Below, one piece after another: positions 33,431-41,437 of a DNA stretch of 64,000 nt. The position numbers were made by a program, and so were the translations under genes. A model generated the notes under the pieces. It was given only the letters and a program-made list of their open reading frames with translations. It made no database searches and was not told where the DNA came from. This DNA is from CAWGOF01 sp963824225. Its GTDB lineage: Bacteria > Acidobacteriota > Polarisedimenticolia > Polarisedimenticolales > Polarisedimenticolaceae. Each line of letters begins with the position of its first letter. Within the stretch, counting starts at the first letter, position 1. The stretch spans positions 806,001-870,000 of the forward strand of contig CAWGOF010000002.1 of the NCBI GenBank assembly GCA_963824225.1, given 5' to 3'.

Positions 33431-34796
33431 TCACACCAGGATCGCCGTTCCGAGCAGCAGGTAGATCGCGATGCCGGTCACGTCCACGATCGTGGCCACG
33501 GACGGCGTCGACGAGGCCGCGGGGTCGAAGCCGAAGCGGCGCAACACGAACGGCAGCATCGACCCGATCAGCACGCCCCACAGCACGACGCACACGAGCG
33601 ACAGGCCGACGGCGAGCGCGAGCGCAGCCCACTGGTCGCCGTAGGAGTCGAACACGCGATGGCCGAGCGCGATGCGCGTCGCGCCGAGCACCGACAGGAA
33701 GCCGCCCAGGACGAGTCCGCACAGGATCTCGCGCCGCATGACCCGCCACCAGTCGGCCAGGGCCACCTCGCCCAGCGCCATCGCGCGCACGACGAACGTC
33801 GCCGCCTGCGAGCCGCTGTTGCCGCCGCTCGAACACGATCATCGGGATGAACAGCACGAGGGCCGCGGCACGCGCCAGCTGGCCCGAGAACAGGTCGATC
33901 GTGCTCACGGTGACCTGCTGGGCCAGGAACAGCAGCGCGAGCCAGCCCGCGCGCTTGCGCACGAGCGTCGCCAGATCCATCTCCATGTACGGGTCGTCGA
34001 GCGCGACCGAGCCGCCGATCTTGTGGATGTCCTCGGTCGCCTCCTCCTGGGCCACGTCGAGCACGTCGTCGACCGTGACGATCCCGAGCAGGATGCCCCG
34101 CGAGTCGATGACCGGGAACGCCACGCGGTCGTACTCCGCGAACACGCGTACCGCGGTCTCCTGATCGTCCATGGCCTTGAGCGCGACGAAGCTGCCGTCG
34201 CACAGGTCGCGGATGTGCGCCTCGGGATCCGCGAGGAGCAGCTTGCGCACGCGCAGGTCGTCGATCAACCGCCCGTCGTCGTCGACGACGTTGATGACGT
34301 TGAGCGTCTCCTTGTCCTCGCCGTTGCGCCGGATATGGTCGAGCGCGTGCTGCACCGTCCAGTTCGAGCGGACGGTGATGAAATCGGGGGTCATCAGGCG
34401 GCCGATCGACTCCTCGGGGTACCCGAGGAGCTGGACCGCCTGCTTGCGCTCGTCCGCGGTCAACAGCGCGAGGAGCTGTTTCGTCACCGCCGCCGGAAGC
34501 TCCTCGAGCAGCTCGGTCCGGTCGTCGGGCGACATGTCGTTGAGGATCTGGGTCACGTGATCGTTCCCCAGCGCCTTGAGCAGCTCTTCCTGGGCCTCGG
34601 CCGGGAGGTACTCGAACGCGTCCGCCGCCTTGTCGCGCGACAGGATGCGGAACGCCAGCGCCCGGTCCTCGGGATCGAGCCCGTGGATCGCCTCGGCGAC
34701 GTCGCGGGGCTCGAGAGGATCGAGCACGGAGCGCAGGCGCCCGAAGCTCCGCTCGCGCAGCGCCTGCTCGATCTCCGGCCCCGCGCTGGTCGACAT
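33431..34796 (-). pseudogene. mgtE: Magnesium transporter MgtE, interrupted by one frameshift
   Basis: The N-terminal part has the MgtE superhelical domain (LDPLEPRDVAEAIHGLDPEDR, YLPAEAQEELL), CBS pair (IGRLMTPDFITVRSNWT, GILLGIVTVDDVLDV) and first membrane segments (WLALLFLAQQVTVS). At about 33837 the frame must shift by one base. The other frame gives SSGGNSGSQAATFVVRAMALGEV, the highly conserved MgtE signature, then the remaining transmembrane helices and the ending LLLGTAILV. The 1,366-nt span is one base more than 455 codons, so a one-base insertion explains it. The start is the ATG at 34796 (MSTSAGPE). MgtE normally works as a Mg2+ channel dimer of ~450 residues. Confidence 0.85.
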
Positions 34797-34908
34797 CGGC
34801 TCCTCGGGTTCGGCGCAGATTAGCACGCTGCGTCGCGGGCACCCCACGACCTGGAGGGCCGCATCACGAGTGTCGACGCGCGCTTTCGCCGGGTGCGCTA
34901 CAGCTCGG

Positions 34909-37680
34909 TCACTCGCAGCGCGCGGGGTCGGCGTTGAGCCGCTCGGCGCCCGAGGACTCGTACCCCAATGTCCCTGCGCCGCAGGCCTGCGTCCATGGCT
35001 GGATCAGATACAGGTAGCCCTGGCCCGTCGCCGGCAGCGCGGCATCGTCGTACGACGTCACCGCGATCGCCTGCGCCAGGCACGGCCCATAGATCCAGGA
35101 GTCGACGGCCAGCAGATCCCCACGCGTCACCGAGTAGGACTGGGCTCCCGCGATCGCGGACCAGGTCAATCGCGCGATACCCGGTCCGGGCTTCTGGACG
35201 AGCACGCCGGTCACTTCCCCCGGACCCGTCGAGCCGGGATCCGCGGGCGCACAGTCGCACGCGTCGCCCGCACCATCGCCATCGGCGTCGGCTTGAGCCG
35301 CGTTCGCGACCGCCGGGCAGTTGTCGCACGCGTCCCCGATGGCGTCGGCGACGGGCGCGCGCCCGAGACCGTCGAGCCGCACCGCATCGATCTCCTCGAA
35401 GCCCGGCGCCGCCGTGCGCACGACGACCGTGTCCGCGAAGTACGAGCGCAACGGGAACGAGACGTCGAGCGTGGAACCGCAGGGTGTCGTGTCCGCGCCC
35501 GAACCGACGGTGCGCGACACGTCGTCGACGTCGCGCAACTCGACCGACGTGACGAACGGGGCCTCGACCTGTTCGTGGACCGCGATCGAGGTCGCGCGCA
35601 CGGGGATCGGGTAGCGCAGCTCGAGCCACTCGGGAGCACTCGTGTCCGTGAGCGGCGACCAGTTCGTCGGCACGTCGGCACATTCTGCGGGATGCTCCGG
35701 CGCTCCTGCCGCCTGCATCGCCGAGTAGTCCGCGGCCGTCCACTCGCTGCTCGCCGTGACGGTCTGCGCGTACTGCACGATCGTCTCGGGCGGAGCGAGC
35801 TCCGAGTCGGCCTGCGTCGCGTTCGCGAGCGTCGGGCAGTTATCCACCTGGGCGCAGAAGCCATCCCCGTCGCCGTCGTTCGCCGGATCGACGGGACACG
35901 GATCGCACGCGTCACCGAGCGCGTCCCCATCCGAGTTGGCCTGCGTCGGGTTCCCGAGCGTCGGGCAGTTGTCGCACGCGTCGCCGTCGCCGTCCGCGTC
36001 CCCGTCGCCCTGGCCCGCGTTCGTCGCCAGCGGGCAGTTGTCGCACGTATCGCCCGTTCCGTCCCCGTCCGTATCGGCCTGGCTCGGATTCGTCTGCAGC
36101 GGGCAGTTGTCGCACGCGTTGCCCAGCGCATCCCCATCCAGATTCTGCTGGCTCGGGTTCCCGACGTTCAGGCAATTGTCGCACGCGTCGCCGACGCCAT
36201 CGGCGTCCGCGTCCTGCTGTCCCGCGTCCGGGACGAACGGACACGTGTCGACGTCTCCGCACACGCCGTCGCCATCCACGTCGTTGGCAGGGTCTTCGGG
36301 ACAGGTGTCGCAGGCATCACCCAGGCCATCCTCGTCCGCGTTCTCCTGGCCCGGATTCCCGAGGCTCGGGCAGTTGTCGCACGTGTTGTCGAACCCGTCA
36401 CCGTCCGCGTCGTTGCACGTCCCGAGGTTCACGGGCGTGATCCCGGCGTTCAGGTTCGGTGAATGGTACCGGTTGCACTCGGCCGGCGTCAGCACGCCAC
36501 CCGGGTTGATCGCCGGGAACATCACCGCGCGTGAGTCGCTCGAGTGGCCGAGGCCGACGTTGTGACCGTACTCGTGCATCCACAGCATGCCCTCGTTCAC
36601 GGGGTCCGAGAACCGTACGACGACGAAGCCGTTGCCGTTGATCCACGCGCAGCCGATCCAGTTCGTGCCCGTGACGGAGCCGTCGAAGCAGACGTTGATC
36701 GCTCGCACGACCTTGGCCCGCGCCGCGGGGAGGTTGAGAACCAGCGTCAGCTCGAGCTGGCTGTCGATGATGTCGAGTCCATCGGTCGGGGTCCCGAACG
36801 TGCCCCCGGCCCCGGCTACCGACATGGAAACACAGCACGCGACGTCGTCCGGAAAGTCCGCCTGCTGGGCCTTGACGTTCGCCGCGCCGAAGATCGCCTG
36901 CAGCTGCGTGTTGTCGATCGGGCTCGTGACGTTCGGATGGTTGCGATACGCGATCGCGGAGTCGTGGAACCCGCAGGTCGTGTCCGCGACTTCCGTGCTC
37001 TCGAAGCTCGGCTCGGCGATCGGCTCGCTGGATCGACCGGTCGAGGAGAACCTGTCGAGGTCGCGGCGCGCGACGTGCGCCAGGTCGCGCGCGTGGCCGT
37101 CGAGCCGCACCGTTCCCGTCGCGATCTCGCGCAGCCGGAGCGCTGCCTCTGGCCGCCGCGACAGCCCCAGCCCGAGCAGCGCCATCTCGACCGTGTCCGT
37201 CACGCACGGACCGATGGCGCGACGACCGACGCAACCCGCGCGCAGGTCGGTCAGGTCCGATCCGGGCGAGGTCAGACGCATGAGCTCGCCGAGGGCGACC
37301 GCGCCTCCGCGTGCGGCGATGTGACCGTAGGCCTGGGGCACGAGCAGCCGCGCACGGTCGTCCTCCGGCCGCTCGACACCCACGAGCGGCTCGGCGAGAG
37401 AGCGCTGCAGGTCCGGCACCACGCGGTCATCGCCCAGATACGTCAGGAACGCCACGACGTTGTCCCGGCGCGGGAACTCCCGATCGTGCAGCAGGCGGAG
37501 CAGAAGGTCGACGTCGTCCGCCCCGAGCAGCTCGTGCGCCAGCTCGTCCGTCACGCCGTGGAGGTAGACGCCGCGCAGCGCCTGCCGCACCCGAGCCTCG
37601 CGCGGCCCATCGGCGTCGAGCGAGGCCGTCGATACGGCGACGATCGCGAGCACGAGCCCGACAGCGGCCACGGCGCGCAC
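34909..37680 (-). CDS. Secreted metzincin metalloprotease with thrombospondin-3 repeats
   Basis: A 923-residue protein. The leader is VRAVAAVGLVLAIVAVSTA. An alpha-helical, HEAT-like region follows (~25-200). A zinc metalloprotease domain (~215-430) holds HEYGHNVGLGH, the full HExxHxxGxxH motif of metzincins, with AVMFPAI as a possible Met-turn. Then come seven or so thrombospondin type-3 units (NCPxxxNPxQxDxDxDGxGDxCD), a discoidin-like insert (EWLELRYPIPVRATSIAV), a last type-3 unit, and the fibronectin-like C-terminal module (LTWSAIAGAQSYSVTRGDL) seen in the metallophosphatases at the left end. The GTG at 37680 sits just before the leader after a G-rich box. It is probably a calcium-stabilised extracellular protease. 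Confidence 0.88.
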   Translation of the reverse strand: MRAVAAVGLVLAIVAVSTASLDADGPREARVRQALRGVYLHGVTDELAHELLGADDVDLLLRLLHDREFPRRDNVVAFLTYLGDDRVVPDLQRSLAEPLVGVERPEDDRARLLVPQAYGHIAARGGAVALGELMRLTSPGSDLTDLRAGCVGRRAIGPCVTDTVEMALLGLGLSRRPEAALRLREIATGTVRLDGHARDLAHVARRDLDRFSSTGRSSEPIAEPSFESTEVADTTCGFHDSAIAYRNHPNVTSPIDNTQLQAIFGAANVKAQQADFPDDVACCVSMSVAGAGGTFGTPTDGLDIIDSQLELTLVLNLPAARAKVVRAINVCFDGSVTGTNWIGCAWINGNGFVVVRFSDPVNEGMLWMHEYGHNVGLGHSSDSRAVMFPAINPGGVLTPAECNRYHSPNLNAGITPVNLGTCNDADGDGFDNTCDNCPSLGNPGQENADEDGLGDACDTCPEDPANDVDGDGVCGDVDTCPFVPDAGQQDADADGVGDACDNCLNVGNPSQQNLDGDALGNACDNCPLQTNPSQADTDGDGTGDTCDNCPLATNAGQGDGDADGDGDACDNCPTLGNPTQANSDGDALGDACDPCPVDPANDGDGDGFCAQVDNCPTLANATQADSELAPPETIVQYAQTVTASSEWTAADYSAMQAAGAPEHPAECADVPTNWSPLTDTSAPEWLELRYPIPVRATSIAVHEQVEAPFVTSVELRDVDDVSRTVGSGADTTPCGSTLDVSFPLRSYFADTVVVRTAAPGFEEIDAVRLDGLGRAPVADAIGDACDNCPAVANAAQADADGDGAGDACDCAPADPGSTGPGEVTGVLVQKPGPGIARLTWSAIAGAQSYSVTRGDLLAVDSWIYGPCLAQAIAVTSYDDAALPATGQGYLYLIQPWTQACGAGTLGYESSGAERLNADPARCE

Positions 37681-37769
37681 GGGAACACCCCCCCGGCTGG
37701 ATCCTGCCCGGGATTGTACGCCGAAACGCAGCGACAACGGCGCGTTACCCGGCGGCGCGATTCGCTGGT

Positions 37770-38963
37770 ATGTTTTCGCGCATGCTGACCCCCTCGATCC
37801 GCGCGTGGGCCGTGTTCGCGTTCGCCGTGGCCGCTCTCGCCTGCGCGGCCGAGCCCGACATCCCGACGCTGATGGGGAAGGCGCGCGAGGCGACCGAGTC
37901 CGGTCGGCTCGAGGAAGCGCTGAAGCTGTGGGACCAGGCGGCGCAGGCCGCACAGAAGTCGAAGAACGACGTCGAGCTCCGCGATTCCCTCACCGGTCGA
38001 GGCGAGGTCGAGCAGGCGCTGGGACGGACCGATGCGGCGATCGAAAGCTTCCGCGCGATGGCTGCGGCCCACGCGCGCATCGCCGGACCGCAGGACGTCA
38101 GCATGGCCCGGACCTACGATCGAATCGCGCACCTGTACCAGGAGTCGGGCAAGCTCGCCGAGGCGCTCGCCGAATACGAGAAGGCGGTGACGATCCGCGA
38201 GGCCGCACTCGGCCGCACGGCGCCCGAGGTCGCGGAGACGCTGAACAACATGGGGCTTGCGGCCTATCTCCAAGGCGATCTCGATCGCGCGCAGAAGCTG
38301 CTCACCGAGGCGGTGGGCGGGATCGACAACCAGCGGATGGCGGACAGCCCGAACCGCGCCATGGCCCTGACCAATCTGGCCCAGGTGTACCGCGCGCGCG
38401 GCGAGTCGGACAAGGCGATCGAGCTGTTCCGTGAAGCGGTGCGGGTGTGGACGAACAATCTGGGGCCCGACGCCGAGCGCGTCGCGCTGAGCCAGAACAA
38501 CCTCGCCGAGGCGTTGCGCACGGCGGGCAAGCTCGCCGAGGCCGAAGCGCTGTACCGCAGCTCGCTCGCGATTCTGGAGAAGCGGACCGATGCGGCGCCG
38601 TCGATGATGGTCGCGACGCTCGGTGAGCTCGGCGTCGTGCTGCGCCGGAGCGGTCGCGCCAGCGAGGCCGAGCCGGTCATGCGGCGGGCGATCGCGCTGC
38701 AGGAGAGCACGAACGAGCCGAACCACTCCGAGCGCGGCACGCTGCGGTTCAACCTGGCGGTCGTGCTCGAGGATCTGGGGCGGCCCGCCGACGCGGCACG
38801 GACCTACGAGCAAGCGGTCGAGGAGTTCGAGGCCGCGGGCGGAGCGGACAGCGCGGCCGTGCCAAAAATCCTCGAGCGCTGGGCCGCCGCGGCTCGCAAG
38901 GCCGGCGACACCGCGAAGGCCGAGGAGATCGAGCGCCGCATCGCCCAACGCTCGGGCGGTTGA
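37770..38963 (+). CDS. Exported TPR-repeat protein
   Basis: A 397-residue protein with an N-terminal hydrophobic leader (AWAVFAFAVAALACAAEP; the Cys could be a weak lipobox). About seven kinesin-light-chain-like tetratricopeptide repeats follow, e.g. ARTYDRIAHLYQESGKLAEALAEYEKAVTIREAALG and LNNMGLAAYLQGDLDRAQKLL. Such proteins scaffold complexes, and nothing catalytic is seen. ATG 37770 is used, with an in-frame ATG at 37782 as an alternative. It is divergent from the metzincin gene with 89 bp between, room for both promoters. Confidence 0.82.
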   Translation: MFSRMLTPSIRAWAVFAFAVAALACAAEPDIPTLMGKAREATESGRLEEALKLWDQAAQAAQKSKNDVELRDSLTGRGEVEQALGRTDAAIESFRAMAAAHARIAGPQDVSMARTYDRIAHLYQESGKLAEALAEYEKAVTIREAALGRTAPEVAETLNNMGLAAYLQGDLDRAQKLLTEAVGGIDNQRMADSPNRAMALTNLAQVYRARGESDKAIELFREAVRVWTNNLGPDAERVALSQNNLAEALRTAGKLAEAEALYRSSLAILEKRTDAAPSMMVATLGELGVVLRRSGRASEAEPVMRRAIALQESTNEPNHSERGTLRFNLAVVLEDLGRPADAARTYEQAVEEFEAAGGADSAAVPKILERWAAAARKAGDTAKAEEIERRIAQRSGG

Positions 38964-39040
38964 GCGAACACGCGGGGCGCGCGCAGCAGCGGAAAGCGCG
39001 TGCTCGATCGGCCCGTCGAACCACGCCCTACCCTGCCACC

Positions 39041-40051
39041 GTGAAGACCTTGGTGCAGATCGCGGCGTGCGGCGCGATCCTCCTGTGCCCGATCCTCGGG
39101 GCGGCGGAGCGATTGGTTCCCATCCCCGGCCACGCGCTGAACGAGAAGCTGCCCGAAGGTCGCCTGACCCCTGTCGAGCTGGCCTTGCCCGAGGTGCCTG
39201 GCGGCGCTGCGTTCGGATTGCCTGTGGATTCCGTCGTGTCGGTTCGCGTGCGACTCGCCGTAGGTCACGACGGGACCGTCGTAGATGCCGAGCCCGCGCC
39301 GGCCGCGCTGATTCGCGTGGTGGACCACGCGCTTTCCGCGTACCCCGGGGTGGATTTGACGCTCGATCAGGCCCGGTCGTTCCAGGAGACCGCCCGGGCC
39401 GGTGTCCTGGACGGCCGGTTCGCCATCGACCCTGCGTTGCGCGTGGGCCCGACGGGATTCGTCCGTGCGGCGGTCAGCATGTGGTGGGTCGTGTCTGGCC
39501 AAGCGGAGTTTCACGTGGCGTGCATGACAACCGCCCAGCGCGCGAGCGGCCTCGTCCTGGCGGAGGGATGTGCGGATCCCACGGTCGTGGCCGTCCTGAA
39601 TCGGTCGGGCGTTGCCCGCGGCTCGTTCAAGCTCCCCGGGAAGCTCACCGACGACGAGCTCAACAACGCTCGTGGAATCCCGACGAGCCGACTCCTTCCG
39701 ACGGGCCAGTCGGGTTGCGGACTCCTCGCCGAGCCACCGTCCGACGTCGCGTGGACCGGAACGCCGGGGCTCGTCGGGGCGACGCTCGTACCCGGAACGA
39801 TGGTCAGGCCGGCCAATCCTCCCGTACTGCGAGAGTGGAAGGTCAGCGCATCGGTGCTCTTCTCCGCGATCATCGGGAAGGACGGCTCGATCATCGGGGT
39901 CGTCGCGGCTCGGCCGTTTCCGGCGTTTCCCGAGCTGGTGGACGGTGCGATGAATGCGATGTGTCAATGGCGCTACGACCCGGCCACGATGGGTGGCCTG
40001 CCGGTGCCGACCGATACTTCCCTGCGCTTCATGTGGAAATCCCTCGACTGA
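39041..40051 (+). CDS. Secreted protein with TonB-C-like domains, function unknown
   Basis: A 336-residue protein with a signal peptide (MKTLVQIAACGAILLCPILGAAE, GTG start). Near residues 60-100 and again at ~265-335 it has segments resembling the TonB C-terminal fold (VSVRVRLAVGHDGTVVDAEPAP; FSAIIGKDGSIIGVVAARPFP, then GAMNAMCQWRYDPATMGGLPVP). In many Acidobacteriota and Bacteroidota, lone TonB-C-like modules occur in periplasmic proteins without the TonB membrane anchor. The middle part is unrecognised. It lies 77 bp after the TPR gene on the same strand. Confidence 0.7.
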   Translation: MKTLVQIAACGAILLCPILGAAERLVPIPGHALNEKLPEGRLTPVELALPEVPGGAAFGLPVDSVVSVRVRLAVGHDGTVVDAEPAPAALIRVVDHALSAYPGVDLTLDQARSFQETARAGVLDGRFAIDPALRVGPTGFVRAAVSMWWVVSGQAEFHVACMTTAQRASGLVLAEGCADPTVVAVLNRSGVARGSFKLPGKLTDDELNNARGIPTSRLLPTGQSGCGLLAEPPSDVAWTGTPGLVGATLVPGTMVRPANPPVLREWKVSASVLFSAIIGKDGSIIGVVAARPFPAFPELVDGAMNAMCQWRYDPATMGGLPVPTDTSLRFMWKSLD

Positions 40052-40096
40052 AAATCCAGCGCTAGCCGCTGACCGCTGGTCTATAACTGCCGTCCG

Positions 40097-41422
40097 ATGC
40101 GACAGCCTGCGGCGCCGGTCGGCCTCGGCCGGATCTTCCACTTCTGGGTTCCGCTGGCGGCCACGTGGCTGCTCATGGCGTTCGAGGGACCGTTCCTCGC
40201 CGCGGTCATCGCGCGGCTGACCGAGCCGGCGCACAACCTGGCGGCCTTCGGCGTGGCCTTCGCCGTGGCGATGCTCGTCGAGTCCCCGGTGATCATGCTG
40301 CTCAGCGCCTCGACGGCGCTCGTCGAGGGCCCGCAGTCGTTCCGCAAGCTCCGCGCGTTCACGATGGCGCTGAACGTCCTGGTCAGCGGGACGATGCTGC
40401 TGCTCGTCCTCACGCCGCTGTGGGAGGCTCTGGCCCGCCGGCTGCTCGAGCTCGATCTCACGGTCGCGCGGTTGAGCGGCGAAACGCTGCTCTTGCTCAC
40501 GCCGTGGCCGGCGGCGATCGGCTACCGCCGGTTCTACCAGGGTGTGCTGATCCGGGCCGGCCGTCCGCGCCTCGTGGCGTACGGGACCGTCACCCGGCTC
40601 GGCGCGATGGCCACGTCGGCCGTCGTGCTGGCCCACGTGGGCGGGCTCCCCGGCGCGAAGGTCGGCGCCGTCGCGCTGAGCGCTGGTGTCGTCGTCGAGG
40701 CGCTCGCCTGTCGCCTCATGGCCCGACCCGTCGTGCGGGAGCTGCGCCGTGGGTCGGACGACCCGACACGTGCCCCGCTGACCTTCGCTTCGGTCGTGTC
40801 GTTCTACTTTCCCCTGGCTCTCACCTCGGCCCTTGGCATCGCCGTGCAGCCGACGACCACGTTTTTCATGGGCCACGCGCGCTTCCCGCTCGAATCGCTC
40901 GCCGTGCTTCCGGTCGTCAACTCGCTATCGTTTCTGTTCCGCAGCTTCGGGCTGGCGTACCAGGAAGTGGCGATCGCGCTCCTGGCGCGCGACCGGTCGA
41001 ACCTCGCACCCCTCGCACGCTTCGCCGTGATCCTGGCCCTGGCCACCTCGGTGGGGCAGGCGCTGATCGTCTTCACGCCGTGCGCCACGGTCTGGCTGTC
41101 CGATCTTTCGGGCCTCGGGGCGGAGCTGATCGGGTTTGCGTACACGCCGGCCCGGCTTCTCGTCGTCATCCCCGGCCTCGCTGTGCTCCTGTCGCTCGAG
41201 CGGGCGATCCTCGTCGACGCGCGCAACCTTCTGCCCGTGACGTGGGGCACCGTCGTCGAGGTCGTCGCCCTCGCCGTCGCGCTTCAGCTCACCGTGCACG
41301 GGTTCGAGCTGGTCGGAGCGACCGCGGCCGCGCTCTCGGTCGGCTTCGGGCGCCTGTGCGGCGGAGCGTACCTCCTTCCGCCGTGCCTGCGCGTGCTGCG
41401 CGGCTGGCGTGCGTTGGCGTAA
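40097..41422 (+). CDS. MATE/MOP-superfamily membrane transporter
   Basis: A 441-residue protein with about 12 hydrophobic segments. The opening FWVPLAATWLLMAFEGPFLAAVIARL and the internal LTPWPAAIGYRRFYQGVLIRAGRP are characteristic of a MATE-like branch of the multidrug/oligosaccharidyl-lipid/polysaccharide flippase superfamily. The substrate is unknown and could be drugs, lipid-linked sugars or metabolites. It is preceded by 45 bp after the TonB-C-like gene. It ends 15 bp from the convergent kinase gene. Confidence 0.78.
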   Translation: MRQPAAPVGLGRIFHFWVPLAATWLLMAFEGPFLAAVIARLTEPAHNLAAFGVAFAVAMLVESPVIMLLSASTALVEGPQSFRKLRAFTMALNVLVSGTMLLLVLTPLWEALARRLLELDLTVARLSGETLLLLTPWPAAIGYRRFYQGVLIRAGRPRLVAYGTVTRLGAMATSAVVLAHVGGLPGAKVGAVALSAGVVVEALACRLMARPVVRELRRGSDDPTRAPLTFASVVSFYFPLALTSALGIAVQPTTTFFMGHARFPLESLAVLPVVNSLSFLFRSFGLAYQEVAIALLARDRSNLAPLARFAVILALATSVGQALIVFTPCATVWLSDLSGLGAELIGFAYTPARLLVVIPGLAVLLSLERAILVDARNLLPVTWGTVVEVVALAVALQLTVHGFELVGATAAALSVGFGRLCGGAYLLPPCLRVLRGWRALA

Positions 41423-41437
41423 CCGCTCGCGCTGCGC

